Shown one piece after another: positions 44,267 through 51,837 of a DNA stretch of 64,000 nt (the first letter of the stretch is position 1; the number at the start of each line of letters is the position of its first letter). The DNA comes from Archaeoglobus neptunius. Its GTDB lineage: Archaea; Halobacteriota; Archaeoglobi; Archaeoglobales; Archaeoglobaceae. The stretch lies in NCBI RefSeq assembly GCF_016757965.1, contig NZ_JAEKIW010000005.1:1-64000 (forward strand). Reading direction: 5' to 3'. The position numbers were made by a program, and so were the translations under genes. The notes under the pieces are model-generated. The model worked only from the letters and a program-made list of their open reading frames with translations. It searched no databases and was not told where the DNA came from.

Positions 44267-45970
44267 TTGAAGGTGGCGATGGTTGGGAATCCCAATGTTG
44301 GGAAAACGAGTTTGCTCAATGCTCTGACCGGCGGTAACTTCTCTGTGGGCAACTTTCCGGGCGTTACAGTTGAAAAGAAAGAAGGTAAAGGTAAGATTGA
44401 CGGAAAGACCGTTACATTTGTTGATCTGCCGGGCATTTACAGTTTTCAGGCGGAAAGCATTGATGAACAGGTGGCAAGGGACTATTTAATCAAAGAAAAG
44501 CCCGATCTGATTCTCAATGTTATAAACGCTCTGAACATTGAGAGAAACCTGTATCTGACTCTTCAGCTTACGGAATTTGGAATACCCATGATCGTCGTTC
44601 TCAACATGATCGACGAGGCTAGGAAGGAAGGAATCAACATTGATGCCGAAAAGCTGAGTGATCTTCTGAGGGTGCCTGTTGTCGAGACCTCTGCCGTTAG
44701 GGGAGAGGGCATCCAGGAACTCAGGAGGGAAATACTGAGGGGCGGGAGGATACCCAGGGTATATCATGGCAGCATTGAAGAAATAGTGAAGATGGCCGAG
44801 GACATTGCAAGGGAGGTTGTGAGAGCAGGAGGTATCGGAAAGTCGGAATTTGAAGAAGCTCTGGATGAAGTCTTTATGGACAGACATCTCGGAATTCCGA
44901 TTTTTCTTTCAATCATGTGGATGATGTTCGTATTTACCTACTCTGTCGCTCAGCCTCTGACCGATTTGCTTGGCAGCCTGTTCGATAGCATCGCATCTCA
45001 TATTGCCGGACTGGGTGGATGGTTTTTCTCCATGCTGGGTAATGGTGTTGTTGCTGGAGTTGGCAGTGTTCTTTCGTTCGTTCCGAACATAGTCTTCCTG
45101 TTCCTTTTTCTTTCTCTGCTTGAGCTGAGCGGTTATATGCCCAGAGCTGTCTTTCTTGTTGACGGATTCATGTCCAGATTCGGGTTAAATGGGAGATCCG
45201 TAATTCCTATCATAATGGGTTTTGGTTGCAATGTTCCGGCTGTTCTTGCGACAAGAAGCATTGAGGACAGGAAGGTCAGGATAGCCACAGTGCTGGTAAA
45301 TCCCTTCATCTCCTGTTCTGCAAGACTTCCGATATATATCCTATTTGCCGGTACCTTCTTTCCCGAGAGTGGAAGTCTCATAATTATGGCGCTCTATTTA
45401 ACCGGTGTGGTGATAGCCCTGGTTTCAGCTTTGATACTGAGAAACTCGCTGCTCAAGGGTGAAAGCGAGTTTATCATGGAACTTCCACCCTACATGCTTC
45501 CGAACACCAGAGAACTCTGGCTCATGACATGGAGCAGGACAAAGCACTTCATTCAGAAAGCCGGTACGGTAATTCTGGTTATGTCGGTGGTGGTATGGTA
45601 TATAACAAACTATCCGGGAGGGAATATAGAGAGCAGCTATGCAGCGATGCTGGGAAAGGCGATCCAGCCACTATTTTCGCCAATGGGCTGGAGCTGGGAA
45701 CTTGTTCTTGCTTTGATATCTGGATTTGTCGCAAAGGAGGTCGTTGTTGCTACAATTGGTGTTTTGAATGTGGATATATCCAGTATTATGAGTCCGACTC
45801 AGGCCTTCGCTTACATGCTGTTCACTCTTTTGTACATGCCATGCGTTGCAACAATATCAGCGATCAGGGCTGAGATCGGAGCAAGGTGGGCGGCGTTTGC
45901 GGTTTTATTCAGCTTTTCAGTTGCGTACGTTATATCCATCCTTGCAACGGTGGTGGGAGCATGGTTCTAG
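44267..45970 (+). CDS. feoB: Ferrous iron transport protein B (GTPase-permease)
   Basis: About 567 aa. N-terminal G domain: G1 GNPNVGKTS at the start, G3 DLPGIYSF, G4 NMID. C-terminal membrane region with about eight helices and two gate repeats (GRSVIPIIMGFGCNVPA, FVAKEVVVATIG). I use TTG 44267 because GAGGTGA at 44255-44261 is well spaced and the protein then opens LKVAMVGNP as FeoBs do; ATG 44243 is the alternative. Shorter than E. coli FeoB (773 aa) but complete. Confidence 0.92.
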   Translation: MKVAMVGNPNVGKTSLLNALTGGNFSVGNFPGVTVEKKEGKGKIDGKTVTFVDLPGIYSFQAESIDEQVARDYLIKEKPDLILNVINALNIERNLYLTLQLTEFGIPMIVVLNMIDEARKEGINIDAEKLSDLLRVPVVETSAVRGEGIQELRREILRGGRIPRVYHGSIEEIVKMAEDIAREVVRAGGIGKSEFEEALDEVFMDRHLGIPIFLSIMWMMFVFTYSVAQPLTDLLGSLFDSIASHIAGLGGWFFSMLGNGVVAGVGSVLSFVPNIVFLFLFLSLLELSGYMPRAVFLVDGFMSRFGLNGRSVIPIIMGFGCNVPAVLATRSIEDRKVRIATVLVNPFISCSARLPIYILFAGTFFPESGSLIIMALYLTGVVIALVSALILRNSLLKGESEFIMELPPYMLPNTRELWLMTWSRTKHFIQKAGTVILVMSVVVWYITNYPGGNIESSYAAMLGKAIQPLFSPMGWSWELVLALISGFVAKEVVVATIGVLNVDISSIMSPTQAFAYMLFTLLYMPCVATISAIRAEIGARWAAFAVLFSFSVAYVISILATVVGAWF

Positions 45971-46263
45971 CTCTTGTTTTCACCCTTTATTTCCTCCTTC
46001 TTACGGTTATGGAGGTAGTGTCGGCCCTGCACCTCTACAATCTGGAGGGAGGATCGCTGATGAATGCTTTTGTTCTTGGGACGATAACGGCAATATACCT
46101 TAAAGGACTGGTGGTTAAAAAGAGCTCGTACGCAACTGTAGCTTCACTGATTGCAGCATCCTTCTCGACGTTGATGATTCTCGTCTATCTGGTATCGGGG
46201 AGCTTCAGCTTTGGAATGCTGGGGATACTCGCACTTCCCCATGCTGTTAAAAAAGTTAGATAA
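45961..46263 (+). CDS. Small three-helix membrane protein in the feo operon
   Basis: 100 aa, hydrophobic, with about three membrane helices. The ATG at 45961 overlaps the feoB stop by 10 bp, so it is translated with feoB. I do not recognise the family. It may be a FeoC-like helper in position only; it has no winged helix or cysteines to support that. Confidence 0.65.
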   Translation: MVLALVFTLYFLLLTVMEVVSALHLYNLEGGSLMNAFVLGTITAIYLKGLVVKKSSYATVASLIAASFSTLMILVYLVSGSFSFGMLGILALPHAVKKVR

Positions 46264-46267
46264 AAAA

Positions 46268-46507
46268 TTACCTCTCAAGATCCCTTTTCAGCTCCTCAAT
46301 CCTTTTTGTGATATCCTTGAGTTCAGCTTCAAGGTCTTCTTTCATCGCCTCAAGCATCTCCAGCTCATCCTCGGGCCTGTATGTCGGAGAGGGTGGATAG
46401 AATGGAGGCTGTTCCCACCAGCCCCATCTCATCCATCCCGGCAAGCAGGTGGCTCTGTACCACCATCTCCAGCCTCTACCACCCCATCCGGGCATCCACC
46501 AGGGCAT
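46268..46507 (-). CDS. DUF5320-type small protein, Trp-rich with coiled coil
   Basis: 79 aa from ATG 46507, with GGAGGTGA five bases upstream. The N-terminal half is very rich in Trp, Gly and Pro ([15 protein letters not shown]); the C-terminal half ([19 protein letters not shown] onward) is a predicted coiled coil. Such proteins accompany Mrp/NBP35 and NifX-like genes in anaerobes. Function unknown. Confidence 0.7.
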   Translation of the reverse strand: MPWWMPGWGGRGWRWWYRATCLPGWMRWGWWEQPPFYPPSPTYRPEDELEMLEAMKEDLEAELKDITKRIEELKRDLER

Positions 46508-46512
46508 CGCAA

Positions 46513-46710
46513 TCACCTCCTGCCTCTACTTCTCCCTCTACCTCTTCTCCAGAATCCAAATCTGCCAAACCATCCGAACCATCTGCCACCGAAAGGAGGA
46601 TACACTGAGCGGTTCATGAATCCGGGCCTGCTGTAGCCGGAGCAGAAGCCAGCCCTTCTTCCAGTTCTTGGCCCCCTTCCCCAGGGGCCAGTTCCATCTC
46701 CACCCGGCAT
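46513..46710 (-). CDS. DUF5320-type small Gly/Arg-rich protein
   Basis: 65 aa beginning [21 protein letters not shown] with FCSGYSRPG, the characteristic N terminus of DUF5320-type proteins; the end is Arg/Gly rich. GAGGTGA stands five bases before the ATG. It is followed within 6 bp by the Trp-rich partner; the two may be halves of one DUF5320 protein. It has its own promoter with an iron-box match just upstream. Confidence 0.7.
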   Translation of the reverse strand: MPGGDGTGPWGRGPRTGRRAGFCSGYSRPGFMNRSVYPPFGGRWFGWFGRFGFWRRGRGRSRGRR

Positions 46711-46753
46711 GCTATCACCTCAAGTTTAAAGTTGTACATTCTTATATTAAATT

Positions 46754-46769
46754 TTTCGGCGATCCTAAA
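46754..46769 (-). promoter_or_regulatory. Putative iron box upstream of the DUF5320 pair
   Basis: Minus strand TTTAGGATCGCCGAAA, directly followed by AATTTAATATAAG, a TATA-like element (46741-46751). Fourteen of sixteen bases match feo box 1, and the placement relative to the TATA is the same. Confidence 0.5.
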
Positions 46770-46880
46770 AAAGGTTGCCGATCCTGGTGGCTTGTATATC
46801 TGGTCGCAATCACAATAGAATCCCCTCTTAAGAAAACGTTGGGGAATAAAAAGGTAATGGAATTGCTTTTGTATTCGGTT

Positions 46881-47645
46881 TTAGAAGTCAGCGTCTTCAA
46901 ACCAATCCTTTTCGTACTCTTCTATCCTTCCGCTGTCAGCCAGTTTCAGCAATTCCTCCTCGATTGGTATCTCGGTAACGAAACCTATACCATATTTTTT
47001 CGCCAGCAGCTCTCCCCTTCCCTCTCCAAAGATACGACTTCTGTGACCGCAGTTTGGGCAGACAAAGTAGCTCATATTCTCAACAAGCCCGAGAACAGAT
47101 GTTTGGGTCTCTTCAGCCATGTTTATTGCTTTCTCCACAATGACTGCAGTCAGTTCCTGTGGTGTGGATACCACAACAACTCCTGTTGGCTTTGCGTCCT
47201 GCATGACTGTAAGTGGGGCATCTCCTGTCCCGGGTGGGAGATCTACGAGAAGGTAATCAAGCTCGCCCCACGCAACCCTACCCAGAAACTCCCTTATCAT
47301 CCCCGCAATCAGCGGCCCCCGCCAGATGACCGGAGTATTCTCCTGCGGTAGAAGAAACTGCATCGACATCACCCTGATTTTGTATCTCTGAGTCAAAACC
47401 GGCTCAAGTCCATCAGCGCTCACGGACACTCTGCCATTCCTCAGCCCGAAGAGTATGGGTATGCTCGGGCCGAGAAAGTCCGCATCCAGAATTCCAACCT
47501 TCTTTCCCTTCCTGGCATAATGCAGGGCAAGCAGTGCCGTGACCGTTGATTTGCCAACACCACCCTTGCCGCTCATCACGGCAATCCTGTTCTTTATTTT
47601 ATCCAGTCTGTTTTTAATCTCCTCATCCGTAACTCTCCTCTGCAC
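46881..47645 (-). CDS. Mrp/NBP35-family Fe-S carrier ATPase
   Basis: 254 aa. Deviant Walker A MSGKGGVGKSTVT near residue 24, switch II region LLVDLPPGTGDAP near 128, and CPNCGH near 196, the CxxC that holds a bridging [4Fe-4S] cluster in the Mrp dimer. It serves as a scaffold or carrier for Fe-S cluster delivery. Last of a leftward operon with two MinD-type ATPases, abutting the previous gene. Confidence 0.9.
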   Translation of the reverse strand: MQRRVTDEEIKNRLDKIKNRIAVMSGKGGVGKSTVTALLALHYARKGKKVGILDADFLGPSIPILFGLRNGRVSVSADGLEPVLTQRYKIRVMSMQFLLPQENTPVIWRGPLIAGMIREFLGRVAWGELDYLLVDLPPGTGDAPLTVMQDAKPTGVVVVSTPQELTAVIVEKAINMAEETQTSVLGLVENMSYFVCPNCGHRSRIFGEGRGELLAKKYGIGFVTEIPIEEELLKLADSGRIEEYEKDWFEDADF

Positions 47646-48497
47646 TCACAACACCTCCTTAACATTCTTCCAGCATTTCTCAATCTCTCTTGCTGCCTTG
47701 CCGTGAAATGGAAAGTCCAGATTTGCCATCTGTTCTGGAATCGATTCATCAAACGGGATCACACCTACGAACTCGACTCCGTTAGCGTTGCAGAAGCTCT
47801 CTATTTCGTAACTCACCTGTTCGTTCAGGTCGTATTTATTTACAACAACAAATGGACGGATTCTGAAATGTCTGCACAGGTCAATGATCCTCAGCATATC
47901 ATTAAGACCAGAAGCGGTCGGCTCTGTTACGATAATTGCAGCGTCAACTCCGGTAAGGCTTGCCATTACCGGGCATCCGATTCCCGGAGCAGCATCAACA
48001 ATAAGAATCTCGGCATTTATCTCTTCTGCAACAGCCTTCGCTCTGTTCTTGACTTCTGTGACAAGTCTTCCGGTATTTTCTTCACCGGGCTTAAGCCTTG
48101 CGTGTATGAAGTAACCCCATTCTGTCCTGGAATGGTAGATTTCCCCAGTCTTGGTGTCCATCATAACAATTGCATTTTCTGGACAGATGTTGTAGCAGAA
48201 TGCACAGCCCTCACACTTTTTCTCATCCACCACGTAATTTTCACCAACTTCAATCGCATCAAATCTGCAGACTTCGTGGCACATACCACATCCCGAACAT
48301 AGATCCTGCCGTATTCCTGCCTTTTTTGTTGCGGTAAAATCCCCGGAGCTTAAAATTTCTGGCTTTAATAGAATGTGCAGATTTGGAGCATCGACATCGC
48401 AGTCGGCAATCACACCACCCTCAACTGCATGAACCGTTGCTGAAAACGATGTCTTCCCCGTTCCCCCTTTCCCGCTTATCACAGCCACCTGCTTCAC
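47646..48497 (-). CDS. MinD-superfamily ATPase with inserted ferredoxin domain (copy 2)
   Basis: 283 aa. Deviant Walker A ISGKGGTGKTSF at the N terminus, then an inserted 2[4Fe-4S] ferredoxin (CSGCGMCHEVCR near 67, CEGCAFCYNICP near 94), then the rest of the P-loop domain (ILIVDAAPGIGCPV). COG1149 type, common as tandem pairs in anaerobes with NifX/NifB-like proteins. Likely ATP-driven Fe-S or metal-cofactor handling. It overlaps its tandem partner by 4 bp. Confidence 0.88.
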   Translation of the reverse strand: MKQVAVISGKGGTGKTSFSATVHAVEGGVIADCDVDAPNLHILLKPEILSSGDFTATKKAGIRQDLCSGCGMCHEVCRFDAIEVGENYVVDEKKCEGCAFCYNICPENAIVMMDTKTGEIYHSRTEWGYFIHARLKPGEENTGRLVTEVKNRAKAVAEEINAEILIVDAAPGIGCPVMASLTGVDAAIIVTEPTASGLNDMLRIIDLCRHFRIRPFVVVNKYDLNEQVSYEIESFCNANGVEFVGVIPFDESIPEQMANLDFPFHGKAAREIEKCWKNVKEVL

Positions 48498-49282
48498 ACT
48501 ATCCCCTCGTAAAGATCCACGAAAAAGCTCTTCATATCATGAAGCAGTTCTCCTCTGGAGTATTTCCTAGCTATCTCCCTGCTGAAGGGTATCTTGCCAA
48601 GGATCTCTATTCCCGTTTCCCTGCAGTATTTCTCAACACCCTCGTAGGGCAGGCCGTATTTGTTTATCACGACTCCGAATTTTCGCCCCAGATCAGATAC
48701 CACCTCTGCAGCAATCTTCAGATCATGAAAGCTGAAAGGTGTTGGTTCTGCGACGAGAATAACGAAATCACTATCGTTCACACTTTCAACCATGGGACAT
48801 GCAACGCCGGGTGGGGAGTCGATGATGGCATCCCTGCCCATTAATTCCTTGACCTGCTCTATCAGGAAAACGGCTGAAGCCTCACCGATTGTGAGCTCAC
48901 CGTAAGTGAGTATTATGTCTGAATCAACAGTTACTATCTTTCCCGTCTGGTAGTCTGTCTCTTTCAACGCATTTTCAGGACAGAGATGTATGCATGCGCC
49001 ACAACTGTGACAGAGCTCTGGCAGAGGATATGCCCTGTCGATGACGTATATTGCATTGAACTGGCAGATGTCCTTGCAGAGACCACAGGCATTGCAGTCA
49101 TCTGTCACAACAGGAACCTTTCTGTAGGCCGTCTTCTCTTTTTTCTCTCCCTTGATGAAAATGTGGTCATTCGGCTCTTCAACGTCAAGATCAAAAAGAT
49201 TAACAGAATTAAACACTGCGAGATTAACTGCAACGGTCGTTTTTCCCGTTCCACCTTTACCGGATGCAACAGCGATTCTCAT
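48494..49282 (-). CDS. MinD-superfamily ATPase with inserted ferredoxin domain (copy 1)
   Basis: 262 aa. Walker A ASGKGGTGKTTVAVN, ferredoxin insert with CNACGLCKDICQ near 62 and CHSCGACIHLCP near 90, then AIIDSPPGVACPMVES near 150. Paralogue of the next gene, so the two probably form a heterodimer. Overlaps the preceding small gene by 4 bp. Confidence 0.88.
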   Translation of the reverse strand: MRIAVASGKGGTGKTTVAVNLAVFNSVNLFDLDVEEPNDHIFIKGEKKEKTAYRKVPVVTDDCNACGLCKDICQFNAIYVIDRAYPLPELCHSCGACIHLCPENALKETDYQTGKIVTVDSDIILTYGELTIGEASAVFLIEQVKELMGRDAIIDSPPGVACPMVESVNDSDFVILVAEPTPFSFHDLKIAAEVVSDLGRKFGVVINKYGLPYEGVEKYCRETGIEILGKIPFSREIARKYSRGELLHDMKSFFVDLYEGIV

Positions 49283-49530
49283 ATCTCCTCCACTATAAAA
49301 TCATCCCCGCTTCTTTTAACCCTCACCCGAATTTCCCTGCTGCCGTCAAAACCTCTTTTTCTGAGCTCCTGAAAGTTGGCCTTTTTCAGAAATTCAAGAA
49401 GAAAATCGAGTTCCCTCTCCATTTCTCCTGTTTTATCCTCCTCCCTGAGCAGATTGCGAACGAGCCTTTCGTACCTTTTCTTTGCTTCTGTTTCGATGCA
49501 GTGTCCCTTGAGGTGGATCACTATCTCCAT
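49279..49530 (-). CDS. Small conserved-looking protein of unknown function in the Fe-S operon
   Basis: 83 aa, charged, mostly helical, with strands at both ends. I do not recognise it. It overlaps the NifX-like gene before it by 10 bp and the MinD gene after it by 4 bp, so it is surely part of the operon. A single Cys near residue 11 is not enough for a cluster. Confidence 0.65.
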   Translation of the reverse strand: MEIVIHLKGHCIETEAKKRYERLVRNLLREEDKTGEMERELDFLLEFLKKANFQELRKRGFDGSREIRVRVKRSGDDFIVEEI

Positions 49531-49943
49531 CTACCTCCTCCCTTCCTGCCCTGCCCCATTTCTCCAGTCCCTCTTCCCTTACCTCCTCCCATACCTCTGG
49601 AAGGGGATGCAATCTCTTCGAGTTCTCCATTCATGAATCTCTCTATCGCTTCTCCGACTTTCAATCCATCGGCTCTGAAAATTCCAATACCTGCCGACTT
49701 CAAAACGTTCATGGCTTTTGGTCCCACATTACCGGTCAGAATCGCCTCAACCCTTCTATCAACAAGAATCTGTGAGGCTGCAATCCCTGCACCACTTGGT
49801 TGAGATGCTGCAGTATTCTCCACAATCTCGACGTCTTTTATCTCGCCATCGTAGTCGACTATGGTAAAGGTAACAGCCCTCCCGAACTGGGGGGTTATGG
49901 TATCCTCAACTCCCCCTCTCCGTGTTGTTGCCGCAATTCTCAT
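49521..49943 (-). CDS. NifX/NifB-domain (dinitrogenase FeMo-cofactor-binding type) protein with Gly-rich tail
   Basis: 140 aa from ATG 49943, which lies 25 bp from the TATA GTTATATAC (49964-49972); ATG 49949 is the other option. The domain covers residues 1-105 (TPQFGRAVTFTIVDYDG, ILTGNVGPKAMNVLKSAGI); the tail is Gly/Arg/Lys-rich. Members bind metal clusters; in non-diazotrophs they occur with Mrp and MinD ATPases. First gene of the operon leading to Mrp. Confidence 0.85.
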   Translation of the reverse strand: MRIAATTRRGGVEDTITPQFGRAVTFTIVDYDGEIKDVEIVENTAASQPSGAGIAASQILVDRRVEAILTGNVGPKAMNVLKSAGIGIFRADGLKVGEAIERFMNGELEEIASPSRGMGGGKGRGTGEMGQGRKGGGRWR

Positions 49944-49973
49944 GATCATACTTTTCCTGTGCTGTATATAACT

Positions 49974-49989
49974 TTTCGGGAAACCTAAA
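49974..49989 (-). promoter_or_regulatory. Putative iron box of the NifX-MinD-Mrp operon
   Basis: Minus strand TTTAGGTTTCCCGAAA followed by AGTTATATAC, the TATA. Same order and spacing as at feoA and DUF5320: box, then TATA within two bases. Confidence 0.5.
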
Positions 49990-49993
49990 AAGA

Positions 49994-50341
49994 TCAGTGA
50001 GTGCAGCCCATGGATTCATCCGCTTCCAAAAGCTTTCCGGCCAAAAACTGATCAATTGCCTCCTTAACCGTACCGCTCGCACCCATGTATACCTTTATTC
50101 CAAAAGTTCTGAACATGGCTATAGCCCTTGCACCCATACCACTGCAGATTACGACATCAGCTCCAGCAGCCTTTATCAGTTCTGGAGGTCTCCCCATTCC
50201 GCCAAAGTGCTCGCTTGTATTCCTGATCACTGATATCTCCCCTGTTTCTGTGTCATAGATTGTGAAACTCTCCGCCCTGCCAAAATGATCGCAAACGTAG
50301 TCGTCCAGTCCTCCTCTGTAGGTTGGTATGCACACCTTCAT
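49994..50341 (-). CDS. NifX/NifB-domain protein, single domain
   Basis: 115 aa. Same fold as the neighbour: VCDHFGRAESFTIYDTETG near residue 17 and VVICSGMGARAIAMFRTFGI near 68. It lacks the glycine-rich tail and ends with ESMGCTH, whose Cys and His could bind metal. It has its own short upstream region with a symmetrical box. Confidence 0.85.
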   Translation of the reverse strand: MKVCIPTYRGGLDDYVCDHFGRAESFTIYDTETGEISVIRNTSEHFGGMGRPPELIKAAGADVVICSGMGARAIAMFRTFGIKVYMGASGTVKEAIDQFLAGKLLEADESMGCTH

Positions 50342-50361
50342 ATAACAGGGATCACTTGACG

Positions 50362-50383
50362 ATTTTTAGGTTTTTCTAAAAAT
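50362..50383. promoter_or_regulatory. Inverted repeat before the second NifX-like gene (iron-box variant)
   Basis: ATTTTTAG-GTTTTT-CTAAAAAT, arms of eight perfect bases, between the ACT-protein gene end and the NifX-like start at 50341. Read as TTTAGG-N4-TCTAAA at 50365-50380 it fits the box pattern with one change in the second half-site. It could instead be a transcription terminator hairpin of the ACT gene. Confidence 0.4.
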
Positions 50384-50391
50384 GTTGTTCG

Positions 50392-50889
50392 TCAGCTAAT
50401 CAGAACCTTTTCCACACCGTCAACCCTGAGAATTTCATCGACAACCCTGCCGGGAATTTTGGTCTCGGTGACAATGGTCAGTTTTGACTCCACACTTAGC
50501 TCCGGATCCTCGGCAAGAATGTATCTTATGGAAATCCCCTCCCTCGCAAGTGCGGATGACACTCCTGCAACTATCCCTACCTTGTGACTTTCCGCATAAA
50601 CCTCAACAACTCCGAATCCCAGAAGTCTCGCAACCTCTGCTATGTTTGCAACAGGCTTCAAGGCTGAAAATACCTTTCTTAATTCATCATCACCCTCAAT
50701 ATTCTGGATGGCAGCCAGAACGACCTTTCTGTCAACTCCTATTGCATCGGCTATTTTTGTTGGTACGAGCTCAATGTCCCCGCAGTACGCCTTTCCGTCT
50801 CTCACGGCGATACCCAGTCTGAGAAACTCTCTGGCTACAGCAATTTGAGATGGATAATTTTCGAACTTTTCAGCAACTTTTTTCCACAT
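50392..50889 (-). CDS. ACT-domain regulatory protein
   Basis: 165 aa. An N-terminal helical region resembling a DNA-binding or allosteric domain (PTKIADAIGVDRKVVLAAI) and a C-terminal ACT domain (KVGIVAGVSSALAREGISIRY). This fits the archaeal COG2061 group, described as ACT-containing regulators of amino acid metabolism. Divergent from the ABC ATPase gene with a shared short promoter region. Confidence 0.75.
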   Translation of the reverse strand: MWKKVAEKFENYPSQIAVAREFLRLGIAVRDGKAYCGDIELVPTKIADAIGVDRKVVLAAIQNIEGDDELRKVFSALKPVANIAEVARLLGFGVVEVYAESHKVGIVAGVSSALAREGISIRYILAEDPELSVESKLTIVTETKIPGRVVDEILRVDGVEKVLIS

Positions 50890-50947
50890 GACCGTACTTA
50901 GACTTCCAAGTATTAAACTTTATATCCTGCTATATTATTGTAGACTG

Positions 50948-51793
50948 GTGCTGGAGGTAAGTGGAATATCCAAAAAATATGGCGATTTCTTGGCCTTGAA
51001 GGATCTGAGCTTCACGGTGGAGAGAGGAGAGGTACTGGGGATTATAGGCGAGAACGGTGCAGGAAAATCAACGACACTCAAGATTCTGGCTGGATTGATC
51101 GATCCTGACAGCGGTGAGGTGAGGTACTTTGGAAAAAGGATTGACAATGATGTAAAAAGAAGACTGAGCTATCTTCCTGAAATTGACGCCCTTTACGATA
51201 ACATGTTTGTTTCCGAGTACCTACGTTTTTTTGCGGATATATATGGTGTTGAGAACCCGGATAGGAAAATTCAGGAACTGATGGAAAAACTCAGTCTTCA
51301 GGACAGATTGATTGGGAATCTATCCAAGGGGATGAGGAGGAAAGTTTCAATCGCAAGAACGCTGATTCACAATCCAGATGTGCTGATTTACGACGAGCCA
51401 ACGGGTGGACTCGATCCGAGCACGTCCCTGATGGTGGCAAATTTAATGAGAGAGCTGGCGGAGAGTGGAAAAATAATTGTGTTTTCAGCTCACAATATGT
51501 TTTATGTTGAAAAGATAGCGGATAAGGTTATCATAATGAAAGGAGGCCGGGCGCTCTATTACGGCGGTCTTCGGGAGCTGATGGGGAGGAGTGCATACAT
51601 CATCGAATTCACGATTGACGGGAGAAGGAAATCTTTAGAAGTCTCCGAAGTTGATGAACTCGTGAAAACTGTGGAGAAAATTAGGCAGGAGGGTGGTACG
51701 ATTCTGGAGATAGACAGAGAGGTGCCGAGACTTGAGAACGTTTATTTCGCTCTCATGTCGGGTAATTTCAAAAATGTGAGAAAAGTTTATTAA
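50948..51793 (+). CDS. ABC transporter ATP-binding protein, without adjacent permease
   Basis: 281 aa from GTG 50948, which lies 25 bp after the TATA CTTTATATCC (50918-50927); the frame upstream to 50888 is unlikely. Walker A GENGAGKST, signature LSKGMRRKVSIART, Walker B VLIYDEPTGGLDP, H-loop SAHNM. Closest in style to the CcmA/Nat/ABC-2 export group. No permease gene follows; the next gene is on the other strand. Confidence 0.88.
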   Translation: MLEVSGISKKYGDFLALKDLSFTVERGEVLGIIGENGAGKSTTLKILAGLIDPDSGEVRYFGKRIDNDVKRRLSYLPEIDALYDNMFVSEYLRFFADIYGVENPDRKIQELMEKLSLQDRLIGNLSKGMRRKVSIARTLIHNPDVLIYDEPTGGLDPSTSLMVANLMRELAESGKIIVFSAHNMFYVEKIADKVIIMKGGRALYYGGLRELMGRSAYIIEFTIDGRRKSLEVSEVDELVKTVEKIRQEGGTILEIDREVPRLENVYFALMSGNFKNVRKVY

Positions 51794-51837
51794 TGATAAT
51801 TTACTTTACATTCTTTGGGGGTGATAGCCAGAAAGGG

